Assembly: GCA_035358715.1 (NCBI GenBank)
Contig: DAOPPX010000001.1
Location: forward strand, 1 to 64,000
Length of the DNA: 64,000 bases
From: UBA8199 sp035358715
GTDB taxonomy: Bacteria > Verrucomicrobiota > Verrucomicrobiia > Limisphaerales > UBA8199
Direction of reading: 5' to 3'
This document shows, piece by piece, positions 52,301-60,091 of this stretch. The translations under genes were made by a program, and so were the position numbers. The notes beneath the pieces are model-generated. The model saw nothing but the letters and a program-made list of their open reading frames with translations. It did not search any database and was not told the origin of the DNA. Positions within the stretch are counted from its first letter, which is position 1. Each line of letters starts with the position of its first letter.

Positions 52301-54075
52301 ACAACGCGGGCACCTTCCGCAAGTCGAACAGCACTGGCACCACGACCATCAGCAGCGTGAGTTTCAACAACACCGGCACGGTGGATGTGACCAGCGGCAC
52401 GGCAAACTTCGGCAGCAACAACCTGCGGCTTCAGTCCGGCAGTCAACTGACGGGAACCGGACGTGTAATTGGCTCAATCGTTTTGAATGGGGCCAACGTA
52501 GCCTCGCAAAATCTGGAGTTGGCCTCTGGCACCACGTTAACTGGAACTGGCACGCTGTCGGGCACCGTCTACTGGACAGGAGGGACACTGGCGGGCGACT
52601 TCACCTTGGCAACTAACGGGGTGCTGATGCTCAGCGGCAACGCTGATAAGCCGATGTCCAACGCGGTGCTGCGCAACGGCGGCACGGTGATCTGGGGCGG
52701 GGCGGGCAACCTGGTGATGAATAACGGTTCGGACTTTGAGAACCTCGCAGGCGGCCTGTTGGACGTGCAGACCGACGGTCACACGGTGTATTGGCCGGGC
52801 AACGGCTACGCGCCAATCTTCACCAACGCGGGCACGCTTCAGGTGGAGACAGGGGTGCTGACCTTCAGCAGCCTGAGTCCCAAACTCAACACTGGCACAA
52901 CCATCTCGGGAGCCGGCCGGGTCGTGGGCACGCTGACGCTCAATGGGAGCGTGCTGTTGCAGAACTTCCAGTTGGCCTATGGCTGCACTCTGGCGGGCAC
53001 GGGCACGGTTCAAGGGACGGTGTCGTGGACCGACGGGCTCGTGGTTGCCGATGTAACGCTGGCAACCAACTGTGTGCTGACGCTCAGCGGCGCTGTCGAC
53101 AAGACCATGAATGGCGCGGTGCTGCGCAACGGGGGCACGGTGATTTGGGGTGGGACCGGCAACCTAGTCATGAACAACGGTTCGGACATCGAGAACCTGG
53201 CTGGCGGGCTCTTCGACGTGCAAACCGACGCGACGATGTATTGGCCGGGCAACGGCTACGCTCCAACCTTCAATAACGCGGGCACCTTCCGCAAGTCGGG
53301 CGGCACCGGCACCACTACGCTCAGCAGCGTGAGTTTCAACAACACCGGCACGGTGGATGTCACGAGCGGCACAGCGTATTTCAGCGGAGGCTTGAATCAG
53401 ACCGACGGGCAGACGCGGCTCGCCGGCGGTTCATTAAGCGGAGGCACGTTCAACTTCACCGGCGGCGTCCTTTTAGGCACCGGTGTAATAAACGCTGCGG
53501 TGGTCAACGGGGCCGTCGTTAGTCCCGGCAGTTCCCTCGGAATGATTACCGTCAACGGGAACTATACGCAGACTGCCTCCGGCATGTTGCAGATGGAACT
53601 GGGCGGCCTGACGCCCGGCAGCGGGTTTGACAAGATGGTAGTCAACGGCCAAGCCACGCTTGCAGGGACGATTAACGTGACGCTTGCCAACGGGTTTACG
53701 CCTAGTTTCAGCGACGCGTTTCCCATCCTCACTTGCTCCACGCGTAGCGGCAGCTTCGCCACCATCAACCTTCCCGCACTGCCGAACGCCCTCGCCCTCA
53801 CCGCCCAATACAGCCCAAACACAATGACATTGCTGACCGGCAATAACACTGGCAACAACGCAACCAATGTGCTCGCTGGCTTGGCAACCGCAACTGGAGC
53901 ATTCGAGCTGCGTTACACCGGTGAAGCCGGCCATGCTTACCGTCTCCAAGCTTCCACCAATCTCGCTGATTGGGTGGACGTATTTACGAACACGCCAGTT
54001 AATGGCCTAATCCGCTTCATAGATTTTGATGCGAAGAATATGGATCGGCGTTTTTATCGAGCTGTGTCCCCCTGA
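49321..54075 (+). CDS. giant secreted repeat protein (Ig, PPC, beta-strand repeats)
   Basis: The 1584-aa protein starts at ATG 49321 (ATG 49330 has better RBS spacing). A signal peptide covers about 1-29. Then follow an unknown helical region (to ~240), an Ig-like domain (~244-326), a second beta-sandwich (~331-415), a PPC domain (~420-540, 'DDPAEPNDSSLTATPLMFGV'), another Ig-like domain (~542-630) and four long beta-helix-type repeats (~675-1390) built on 'NNGSDIENLAGGLFDVQTD'. The C-terminal ~60 residues ('RLQASTNLADWVDVFTN', '...FYRAVSP') are the verrucomicrobial sorting-type domain. Probably an adhesive or matrix protein exported to the surface. It stands alone on this strand as cargo. 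Confidence 0.85.
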   Translation: MLRMKRLGKAVWLTIWVCAAIFGTSTRAQPTDQQVIDYVKNAWELTDLTDDVISQTLDTSYSGIPFKDYVSYFLVAPDILNPLASGDYTTAASKGADFAADQSISYLLEQAGLSGVFAPARLANWPIEHSLNLFRQAVQDATFKNQMKLYFAARAAGNSYSDIINLADSDVMSASPDILKNNRDTITKYEGWLAFEPSYLVGSVPGYTPAQFYDYAEQQWLAAKAYNNYAADQATVRDAFRASAVPQAPVITQQPQDAVIASGQNFTFTVVATGTGPFQYVWEKDGVPYAGPYGASFSATDAGQYAVTVFDAQSLSTRSRTATLTVNNGEPVAITAPAASATVSGITTVCASVSGATKVEFYLDGVRQFTDSGAPFAWTWSSALSVNGVHALTAKAYNGTMLLGASAAVSVTVNNTAPPPCDDPAEPNDSSLTATPLMFGVSSNGFICTPQDVDWFRVDVVTPGVLTFDLVVPATNDFDLELYGPDSAYVTGSYNSTGLPEHIAYNANVPGTYYVRVYGYPVGNGSYSSTSPYTISAGLVSGPVSILTPPLNRTVPAGASASFSVIATGAPSLAYQWQRDSADIPGATGPTYATSVLTLADNGAQFRVRVTNAFGSTLSAPATLTVTTANAITWTGAAGDGNWFNRTNWNPMIVPGGGDVVQLNSGSVNMPVNAQYAVINLAGGTLNSTFTLSGSMNWTGGTLSGDLTIGTGGVLTLSGAVDKTMNGAVLRNGGTVIWGGTGNLVMNNGSDIENLAGGLFDVQTDATMYWPGNGYAPTFNNAGTFRKSGGTGTTTLSSVSFNNVGALELLSGSLTVGSQFNQTGTCTITAGTLTLQSGGTCQGSFAVSASSSLQLAGGSFVLSSNVVFSGPGLSRVSNASVTFNGSYNLPNIQFDTGTTLLGTFTLTGTMSWTGGTLAGDMTIAPGGVLTLSGNADKTMNGAVLRNGGTVIWSGAGNLVMNNGSDIENLAGGLFDVQTDATMYWPGNGYAPTFNNAGTFRKSNSTGTTTISSVSFNNTGTVDVTSGTANFGSNNLRLQSGSQLTGTGRVIGSIVLNGANVASQNLELASGTTLTGTGTLSGTVYWTGGTLAGDFTLATNGVLMLSGNADKPMSNAVLRNGGTVIWGGAGNLVMNNGSDFENLAGGLLDVQTDGHTVYWPGNGYAPIFTNAGTLQVETGVLTFSSLSPKLNTGTTISGAGRVVGTLTLNGSVLLQNFQLAYGCTLAGTGTVQGTVSWTDGLVVADVTLATNCVLTLSGAVDKTMNGAVLRNGGTVIWGGTGNLVMNNGSDIENLAGGLFDVQTDATMYWPGNGYAPTFNNAGTFRKSGGTGTTTLSSVSFNNTGTVDVTSGTAYFSGGLNQTDGQTRLAGGSLSGGTFNFTGGVLLGTGVINAAVVNGAVVSPGSSLGMITVNGNYTQTASGMLQMELGGLTPGSGFDKMVVNGQATLAGTINVTLANGFTPSFSDAFPILTCSTRSGSFATINLPALPNALALTAQYSPNTMTLLTGNNTGNNATNVLAGLATATGAFELRYTGEAGHAYRLQASTNLADWVDVFTNTPVNGLIRFIDFDAKNMDRRFYRAVSP
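51460..51728 (+). repeat. long coding repeat, copy 1
   Basis: The 269 bp at 51460-51728 are identical, by eye, to 53074-53342 (offset 1614). They encode the 'TMNGAVLRNGGTVIWGG' to 'FRKSGGTGTTTLSSVSFNN' module. Confidence 0.85.
52100..52372 (+). repeat. long coding repeat, copy 2
   Basis: A closely related copy of the module, with scattered differences (for example 'FRKSNSTGTTTISSVSFNN' in place of 'FRKSGGTGTTTLSSVSFNN'). Confidence 0.75.
52620..52835 (+). repeat. long coding repeat, copy 3 (divergent, shorter)
   Basis: A more diverged copy lacking the 'FRKSGG' end; it reads 'DFENLAGGLLDVQTDGHTVY' in place of 'DIENLAGGLFDVQTDATMY'. Confidence 0.65.
53074..53342 (+). repeat. long coding repeat, copy 4
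   Basis: Identical at every position read to copy 1 at 51460-51728, unlike copies 2 and 3 lying between them. This suggests a recent duplication or gene conversion. Confidence 0.85.
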
Positions 54076-54086
54076 ACGCACAGCTC
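54059..54086. terminator. hairpin at the end of the giant gene
   Basis: GAGCTGTG (54059-54066) pairs perfectly with CACAGCTC (54079-54086) over a 12-nt loop that contains the stop codon. No T-tract follows, so termination is uncertain; it might act as an mRNA 3' stabilising hairpin. Confidence 0.35.
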
Positions 54087-54245
54087 AGGAGGGTTCCGAC
54101 CGCTTCGGGACTCATTGTCCGAGAAAATGCCTTCTGGGCCATTCACGTGGGGGCCGTGCGCGCCACCTTCACGATCAGTGAATGCAATCGTTCAAGGAAT
54201 CAAGGAATGTTGCGCCGCTCTGTTACGCGGCAACCCGAATCTCCT

Positions 54246-54539
54246 TCACTCTTGGGCCGGAGGGGCGCCGGTCTGGGCAAACTCCTGCTGCAACGCCTCG
54301 AGAGTGCCGGGACTGTTCTTGAGCAATTCGAGTATCAATCCAAGCAGGAGGCGGGAATCATTGGGCAATTCAATGATGCATCGCGCCATTTGGCGGCGGG
54401 AATGCTGAGGGGTAAGGATGATCTTATGGTCAAAGCTGTCCACGTAGATGCCGACAGTGGTGAATATCCCGTTTCGTCCCAAGCAACATGTGGTGGTGCC
54501 CGGCGGGAATGAAACCAGGCCATTTTCAGAGCTGCTCAT
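54246..54539 (-). CDS. hypothetical protein (97 aa)
   Basis: ATG 54539 overlaps the upstream stop (ATGA). Beta-rich N-terminal half ('GLVSFPPGTTTCCLGRNGIF', 'TVGIYVDSFDHKIIL') and helical C-terminus ('LLLGLILELLKNSPGTLEAL'). Unrecognised. Last gene of the DNA-ligase operon. Confidence 0.65.
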   Translation of the reverse strand: MSSSENGLVSFPPGTTTCCLGRNGIFTTVGIYVDSFDHKIILTPQHSRRQMARCIIELPNDSRLLLGLILELLKNSPGTLEALQQEFAQTGAPPAQE

Positions 54540-54904
54540 GAGTGCTGGTTAGAGATGGCCTCCAAGGCGCTGACAAGCCCCCGCACGTAATCCGGGTGTG
54601 TGACGTTGACTCCCGCACAAGCGTGTGCCAGCACCACAGCTTCCACCCCATCAATCGCGGAATTATGATTGGCACGGTGTTCCGCCCCAAAACCAGCTTC
54701 TGCTTCGGTGATGTGAAGTGTGGATTTGACGGCGCCGCCGCCCCTGCCATCGAGTTGCAAGGAGATGCTGTCAGCGGCGAGATGGAGTTCGATGCTTTTC
54801 ACGGTTTGTTTGAGGTCCCCGTCGCGCCGGAGCGGACTGGCCTGTCTCCACCGTCGGATTTGAATACCCCGGTTTTGGCTCCCGCGATTGCATTCCTGTT
54901 GCAT
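54536..54904 (-). CDS. hypothetical protein (122 aa)
   Basis: ATG at 54904 overlaps the ligase stop (TGATG). A basic N-terminus with 'IQIRRWRQASPLRRDGDLKQ' precedes an alpha/beta region ('TVKSIELHLAADSISLQLDG') and a helical end ('VNVTHPDYVRGLVSALEAIS'). No family recognised. Its tight coupling to LigA suggests a role in the same pathway or simply shared expression. Confidence 0.65.
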   Translation of the reverse strand: MQQECNRGSQNRGIQIRRWRQASPLRRDGDLKQTVKSIELHLAADSISLQLDGRGGGAVKSTLHITEAEAGFGAEHRANHNSAIDGVEAVVLAHACAGVNVTHPDYVRGLVSALEAISNQHS

Positions 54905-56886
54905 CACGTTTGGTCGAGCAGCGCTAAGAACTCCGCCTCCGAGATGACTGGAATACCCGCCTTTTTAGCCTTTTGCAGCTTGCTGGATCCGGAATTCGGA
55001 TCGGCGGACACAAGATGAGTCACGTCTTTGCTGAAGGTATCGGTATAGCCGTGGCCCTTGGCCCGGATCAATTGCTCGAAGTGACTCTTGGGCCGGGAAA
55101 GCGCGCCGGTAATGCAAAACCGATATCCGTCTGGCTTGTTGCCTGGCGTTGAGACTTCTGGACCGAGAATCTCCACACCAGCCTCCAGGAATTTTCGGAT
55201 GAGCAGCTTCTGGGCAAGAAGATCCTCCTGCAATCGCCGGCCGATGTTGGGCACTCCCGCCTGGTCGGCCAGCCGAATCAATTTATCCGAAAGCCAATCG
55301 TTGAGGGTGTTGAATTCGCCCGGGACGGCTTGCTGGATCAAGGCGACGCGCCGCTTGCCGAGTCCGAAGATGCCCAGGGAGCCCAGGAGTTGGCTGAGCG
55401 TCAGGCGGCGTCGTTTCTCGACCTCCGCGAGGAACTTGTCGGCGCGCTTCTCACCTAATCGGACCCCGCCACTGAGTCTGAGCGCGGCCAGTTCATCGCG
55501 CCGATTTTTGAGGGTGTAAAGGTCCGCCGCATCCTTGACTGCCATCTCCTGTATCAGGGACTGAATGAGATTCTCGCCAACGCCGACGATGTCCAGCGAT
55601 GAAAGGTAGCGCTCGATCTTGCCGTAGAGCTTCGCGGAGCATTCCGGGTTGAGGCAGTAGAGCGCCGTACTGTCGTCCCCTGAAACATTGCTACGGCGGC
55701 CGACTTTGCCCTGGCAGGCAGGGCAGCACGCCGGTTCTGGAATGACGGTGGACTCCGAGGATTTTTCCACGAGCTCCAAAATGCGCGGAATGATATCCCC
55801 GGCTTTGATCACCCGGACTTTGTCCCCGATGCCGACATTAAGCTGACGGATGTTGTCCCAGTTGCAAAGTGTCGCCGAACTAACGGTTGTGCCTCCGATT
55901 TGAACCGGGTCGAAGGCAGCGGTTGGCACCACGCACCCCGTATGACCTACGCTGATGGACACGCGGCGAATGGTGGTCTCCGCTCCTTCAGCTTCAAACT
56001 TAAGCGCGACTTGGCCTTTGGGTCGCTGGTCGCTCTCGCCCAGGGAAAGCTGTTCGGCAATGTTGTCCAGTTTGACAACGATGCCGTCGATCCAGTAGGG
56101 CAGCTTGGGCCGCTCCTGCTGGGTTTTCACATACCAGTCCCAAACCGCCTCGGCTGTGCCGGTGAAGCTCGGAGCGCATTCAAACCCGATGTTGCGCATG
56201 GCTTGAGTCTGTTCCGTCTCTGTGGTGCATAGCGGCTGGCCGCTGCCGCCGAACGCGCGAAAAGCGAACACCTTGAGCAGCTCGCTTTGCTGCCCGTTCT
56301 TGCGGCGAGCAATGCCGACGCAGCAGTTGCGCGGATTGGAAAGCGCGTCCGGGTCCACCCGCGCTGACCAGTCTTCCGTCGGCAGGATGACTTCACCGCG
56401 CATGAATCCGGTGAACGGATGCCCATCAAGTCGGCATTGCGCCGGGATGCCCCGGAACTTGAGCGCGTTGGCGGTGATGTCTTCGCCCGCCAGACCGTCT
56501 CCTCGCGAAATGGCGGCAACCAGGCACCCATCGCGGAACTCAAACGAAAAGGAGCCGCCATCCATCTTGTAAGAGGCATGCAGCATCTTGCCCTCCGCGC
56601 CGATTCCCTTCACCCACTTCAGGAACTCGCCGTGATTGACTGCCTTGGCGAGCGATCCCATGGGAATCGTGTGCTGCCGCTTCTGGAGATGAGCTTCCTG
56701 GAGTCGGGCGCCAACCCGTTTAAGGCGCGGGTCGTCGGGTGCCAACTGCGCAAGTTCATCCTTCCACTGGTCATACAGTGCATCCTCGACGAGGGCCTGG
56801 CCGCGCGTGTAATAAGCCTCATCGGCTTGGTCGATCAGACGCCTTAACTCGGAAAGGCGTGAATTGGTACTGCCATCGCTATTCAT
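54904..56886 (-). CDS. ligA: NAD+-dependent DNA ligase
   Basis: A 660-aa LigA with all parts: N-terminal Ia domain (about 1-70), adenylation domain with the catalytic lysine K107 in 'ASYKMDGGSF', OB domain ('KVRVIKAGDIIPRIL'), a four-Cys zinc finger (C388, C391, C411, C416), helix-hairpin-helix repeats (about 430-550) and a C-terminal BRCT domain (about 583-660). It seals nicks using NAD+. Slightly shorter than chromosomal LigA and embedded in the element's backbone, so it is probably a second, element-borne ligase. Coupled to two small downstream genes. Confidence 0.93.
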   Translation of the reverse strand: MNSDGSTNSRLSELRRLIDQADEAYYTRGQALVEDALYDQWKDELAQLAPDDPRLKRVGARLQEAHLQKRQHTIPMGSLAKAVNHGEFLKWVKGIGAEGKMLHASYKMDGGSFSFEFRDGCLVAAISRGDGLAGEDITANALKFRGIPAQCRLDGHPFTGFMRGEVILPTEDWSARVDPDALSNPRNCCVGIARRKNGQQSELLKVFAFRAFGGSGQPLCTTETEQTQAMRNIGFECAPSFTGTAEAVWDWYVKTQQERPKLPYWIDGIVVKLDNIAEQLSLGESDQRPKGQVALKFEAEGAETTIRRVSISVGHTGCVVPTAAFDPVQIGGTTVSSATLCNWDNIRQLNVGIGDKVRVIKAGDIIPRILELVEKSSESTVIPEPACCPACQGKVGRRSNVSGDDSTALYCLNPECSAKLYGKIERYLSSLDIVGVGENLIQSLIQEMAVKDAADLYTLKNRRDELAALRLSGGVRLGEKRADKFLAEVEKRRRLTLSQLLGSLGIFGLGKRRVALIQQAVPGEFNTLNDWLSDKLIRLADQAGVPNIGRRLQEDLLAQKLLIRKFLEAGVEILGPEVSTPGNKPDGYRFCITGALSRPKSHFEQLIRAKGHGYTDTFSKDVTHLVSADPNSGSSKLQKAKKAGIPVISEAEFLALLDQT

Positions 56887-56922
56887 GTTTTGTTAGTTGG
56901 ATGGGGTTCTGGATGACAGATC

Positions 56923-57705
56923 TCACACCGAGGGCAGCTTCTTGAGATGATCTTCGTTCGCGGCTTTACCCAGAACAGTTTGAATAGATTCCAGCAAGCG
57001 TGCTATTTCGCGAAAAGCGGCGCTGGAGACGGGCGTCCACACGTCCAGGGCCAAATCGTCGCCGTCCAACAGAAAGCGCATACCGTTCCAGGCATAGATG
57101 TACGAAGCGCTCAGTGTCAGTTCATGCCCGAATGAGACGCTGTATTTGCAATTCCAATCATCCACGACGCTTCGCCACGAACGGCTGGGTGTGTTCTGTT
57201 GGTACAACTGAACCAGATCGCGGGCAATGATCTTTGGTGAGGTGCCAAGCCCGTATTCTTTAACCGCTGCCCACTTGTGCAGTTGGTTGAAGCTCGGCGG
57301 CCGTGGAATTATACCGAAGCGAGCGCAAGCGGGTTGGAAGACCAGGACCGGACTTCCCGGACCGCGGCCTGTGATGAGGGCGAGTTGGCGTGTCGCCCAT
57401 CTTGACCGCAGCCGGGCCGTCAACTGCCGCACCTGAACCAACAGATCCATGACCGCAACCAGTTCCGCCGGGTCCTTGTTCCAGTGGAAACAGATTCTGG
57501 GACCGCCATTTGGCCGGATCTCCACGACCGCGCCATAGTAGTAAACGGTCGGGGTGACGGACAGAATGTAGCCATTCCGCTGCACCACCAGAGAAACCGT
57601 GGCGGGGTTGACATGGGGAACGGGGCGCTCGGTGAAGGCGATTCGAGCCTTTTGCAAAGCGTCCCTGAGCTTCTCAAGGTCCACGTTTTTCAGTTTGGCC
57701 CCCAA
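56923..57705 (-). CDS. hypothetical protein (260 aa)
   Basis: Read from TTG 57705 ('LGAKLKNVDLEKLRDALQKA'), which has a perfect AAGGAG five nucleotides upstream; a longer frame from TTG 57747 would overlap the divergent gene. Beta-rich N-terminal half ('YILSVTPTVYYYGAVVEIRP', 'RICFHWNKDPAELVAVMDLL') and mixed C-terminal half ('WNCKYSVSFGHELTLSASYI'). Unrecognised. Divergent from the plus-strand gene, 31 bp apart. Confidence 0.65.
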   Translation of the reverse strand: MGAKLKNVDLEKLRDALQKARIAFTERPVPHVNPATVSLVVQRNGYILSVTPTVYYYGAVVEIRPNGGPRICFHWNKDPAELVAVMDLLVQVRQLTARLRSRWATRQLALITGRGPGSPVLVFQPACARFGIIPRPPSFNQLHKWAAVKEYGLGTSPKIIARDLVQLYQQNTPSRSWRSVVDDWNCKYSVSFGHELTLSASYIYAWNGMRFLLDGDDLALDVWTPVSSAAFREIARLLESIQTVLGKAANEDHLKKLPSV

Positions 57706-57736
57706 AGGAAACTCCTTGCGCCCTACAATGGAGAAT

Positions 57737-58411
57737 ATGAAAGTCAAATTGCCGAAACCTGCGCCCGATAATCAGCGGGTGCGCGAAATCCAACAGTGGC
57801 TGAGCGCCCATGGTGGCAGCGTCGCCAATGCTTACGTCGTCAACGCCGCCGCCCTGAGCGAGTTGGGGGCCGAACGCGGGGTAATCGAGAAGATCCTCTG
57901 GCGCGTGCCGCGGGAAAAGCCGGACATGCAGCTCACCGCCGAGGCCATGATGGAAATGCTTACGCCCAAACGACTGATGCGTGAAGTTCGCAAGCAACTC
58001 AAAATCGACGGCAAGGAGGGCTTGGCCCACACCAAGGCCTTCGAGCAATCCCGCCGCCAGTTGATTGCCAGCAAGGTTTCCGCCAAGACCCAGAATCGGG
58101 AAGCCGTGATTCAGGAGGTGGAGTCCTGGTTTAAGTCGGTCCTGCCGGAGATGCGCGACACCAAAGCCATTCTTCGCGCGACCGAACTGCGTCTGGAGGC
58201 CGGCCGTGACATCCATCCGGTATCGCCGCCACTGAACACCACGACCGAGCAGATCGAGCAGTTGAACAAGCGCGAGCCCGGCCGCGTTTACATTGACAAG
58301 GACGGAGGCGAACTGCTCTTGCTCAAGCCTGGTGAGCAGGCCATGCTGGATGAGAAGGGATTACGCCTCCAGAACGAGGCGCCAGCGATGCCCGCCCCGG
58401 CGATGAGTTGA
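57737..58411 (+). CDS. hypothetical helical protein (224 aa)
   Basis: Starts at ATG 57737 (GGAGA just upstream) or ATG 57728. Mostly helical with 'VREIQQWLSAHGGSVANAYV', 'RLMREVRKQLKIDGKEGLAH' and 'VIQEVESWFKSVLPEMRDTK', and a short proline/alanine-rich tail. Composition suggests a soluble, possibly DNA- or protein-binding factor. Unrecognised. The only plus-strand gene in the 54-64 kb region. Confidence 0.7.
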   Translation: MKVKLPKPAPDNQRVREIQQWLSAHGGSVANAYVVNAAALSELGAERGVIEKILWRVPREKPDMQLTAEAMMEMLTPKRLMREVRKQLKIDGKEGLAHTKAFEQSRRQLIASKVSAKTQNREAVIQEVESWFKSVLPEMRDTKAILRATELRLEAGRDIHPVSPPLNTTTEQIEQLNKREPGRVYIDKDGGELLLLKPGEQAMLDEKGLRLQNEAPAMPAPAMS

Positions 58412-58427
58412 CCGCCGCCGGCATTAA

Positions 58428-58479
58428 GAGAGATTGTTCCTGAGCGAACGCGCCCAGGAAAGAGCGGGAACAATAATCT
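58428..58479. terminator. hairpin between convergent genes
   Basis: GAGAGATTGTTCC pairs with GGAACAATaatCTC (58467-58480), an 8-bp core (58433-58440 with 58467-58474) plus outer bases. It lies between converging genes and could stop transcription from both sides, though there is no strong T-run. Confidence 0.4.
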
Positions 58480-58486
58480 CCGGCGC

Positions 58487-58927
58487 TCATTTCTCAATCC
58501 TGAGGAACTGCCAGACAGGATCGTTGCTCGGCACGGCTGCTTGGCGCAACAATCGTACCAGCGCCGAATTTGGAGCCAAAGCGACGTAGCTGCCGCGGGC
58601 AATTGCCGCAAAAAGGTAAGCCAACTGCATTCCGAGTGGTCCGTTCCAGGATTCAGTCAGGTCGTAGAACCGTGTGGCCCATTGGGAGATCAATCGGGCG
58701 CGTCGGTCCTCGATCGTTCTCGGGTTGCTTTGCGGCTTTGAGAGGAACACTGGCGACACCTCAACGAGTTCGACGAACTCCTCCCGGCCGGGGTCAACGT
58801 CTAACCGCAGCAGCCTAACGGCCTGGGCGGGGCTCGGCTTTCCCTCTGCCCTTTGAGCGATGATTAAGCCTGTTGTGACGCCATGCCGATGAGAATGGGT
58901 CACGACAAAGTGGCGCAGGTTCTTCAT
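58487..58927 (-). CDS. hypothetical protein (146 aa)
   Basis: From ATG 58927 ('MKNLRHFVVTHSHRHGVTTG'). A beta-strand start and helical middle ('QAVRLLRLDVDPGREEFVEL', 'RRARLISQWATRFYDLTESW') with a hydrophobic segment ('GMQLAYLFAAIARGSYVALA') too weak for a membrane helix. Unrecognised. Confidence 0.6.
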   Translation of the reverse strand: MKNLRHFVVTHSHRHGVTTGLIIAQRAEGKPSPAQAVRLLRLDVDPGREEFVELVEVSPVFLSKPQSNPRTIEDRRARLISQWATRFYDLTESWNGPLGMQLAYLFAAIARGSYVALAPNSALVRLLRQAAVPSNDPVWQFLRIEK

Positions 58928-59020
58928 GCCTTTTGTTTCGGTCGCTTTCACTGGAACAGAGGTTGCCTTGGATTATCGGAGTACAATCCGATGAGACTTG
59001 GTCCGAAAGTTTCGGGGTTA

Positions 59021-59812
59021 TCACGCTGCCGCTGGAATTCTCGGGGCGGCAGAGCCGAAAACATATCCGCAGAAGTGGCAAACCAAACGGCCATCCCCGT
59101 TCATCTCGGTTTGGCCGTTGCAGCGGGGACAATTCTCCAGGGCTGGCTTTGCCGGCGCGCCCAGGATTGCGCAAGGCATAACCGTCTTTATCTTCTCTGC
59201 CGCCGGGAATTCCGCCTCGACTCCGGGGCACCGAACCGCAAGAAAGCTCTCCCCGCTCTCCGGCTTTTCGAGCACGACCCGTTTGGCCTCGGCGATTGAA
59301 AGCCAGACCACGCATTTCGTGAAACGACCATGTGTGCAATCCAGGAAGACCCCTGCGCGCCACTCCGATTGGGGTGGAAAAATAAAGGGGAGAAAGGCCC
59401 GCCAGTGCTTGCCCGCAGCGAATTGCGTGAGGGCTCGCAATTCGGCCCGGTTCAATAAAGCAATCTCCACGTTGCTGGGGCGGGAAAGCATTCGGATTCG
59501 AGCGGCATGGCAGCCGCTAAACAAGGCCAGGTCGCTAATCAGCCCCTCAGGATTATCTGCTGGCAGGTCGTACAGGAAATAGTTGGGCGATTGGACCCCC
59601 TGGTCTGGTTGAGTCCTCGTCTTTCTGCGAACGCGCCTGATTCTCGGGTTGAGGAGCAGGATTCCCTGGTCACCAGCAATCTCGACGCGGAAGTGGATTT
59701 TCTCCCTGGGATCGCATTGCCAGGCGCGTAAGAACACACGCCTGAATTCTTCATTGCCGTGCCCTTTAACCTGGAACGTGGCGGGCTGGGAATTCGAGTA
59801 TTCAGTGTGCAT
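59021..59812 (-). CDS. hypothetical protein with C-terminal zinc ribbon
   Basis: A 263-aa protein from ATG 59812. An N-terminal domain of unknown fold ('LQFAAGKHW'-type segments such as 'LTQFAAGKHWRAFLPFIFPP') ends in a clear zinc ribbon: 'NCPRCNGQTEMNGDGRLVCH' with 'CHFCG' (two CxxC pairs). Possibly a nucleic-acid-binding protein of the element. No named family. Confidence 0.6.
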   Translation of the reverse strand: MHTEYSNSQPATFQVKGHGNEEFRRVFLRAWQCDPREKIHFRVEIAGDQGILLLNPRIRRVRRKTRTQPDQGVQSPNYFLYDLPADNPEGLISDLALFSGCHAARIRMLSRPSNVEIALLNRAELRALTQFAAGKHWRAFLPFIFPPQSEWRAGVFLDCTHGRFTKCVVWLSIAEAKRVVLEKPESGESFLAVRCPGVEAEFPAAEKIKTVMPCAILGAPAKPALENCPRCNGQTEMNGDGRLVCHFCGYVFGSAAPRIPAAA

Positions 59813-59860
59813 AGCGTGGACTCCCGGTGATCCGGCTTGGCTTGGCGCTCGGCACCTCCC

Positions 59861-60091
59861 TCACGGACAGGTCTGCGCCAAGGCCGTCTTGAGCGTTTCT
59901 GTAGCTTTCGATCGCGCTTTGGCCCAATTGGGCTCGTGGAAGCTGGCAATCGTCTCGCTTTGTTGACCGTCCTGGTCAAACCAATACGCCCATAGCCGGC
60001 AGCGGCCATTGGCCCGCTGATAAAGTTCAACTGTCGGAGAGGTGGCTCCGCCGGAATGCAGCGTTGTTCGATGGATAACCGACGATCTCAT
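59861..60091 (-). CDS. small hypothetical protein (76 aa)
   Basis: ATG 60091 overlaps the upstream stop (ATGA). 'RCRLWAYWFDQDGQQSETIA' and 'WAKARSKATETLKTALAQT' suggest a small alpha/beta domain. Co-translated with the PAPS-reductase-like gene. Unrecognised. Confidence 0.65.
   Translation of the reverse strand: MRSSVIHRTTLHSGGATSPTVELYQRANGRCRLWAYWFDQDGQQSETIASFHEPNWAKARSKATETLKTALAQTCP

Noticed and set aside
51460..53342. CRISPR-like direct repeats
   Set aside because: The repeats are long, in frame within one protein, and lack regular spacers or cas genes.
57674..58216. Minus-strand frame opposite the 224-aa gene
   Set aside because: Low-information His/Leu/Gly-rich shadow; the plus-strand protein has normal composition and an RBS.
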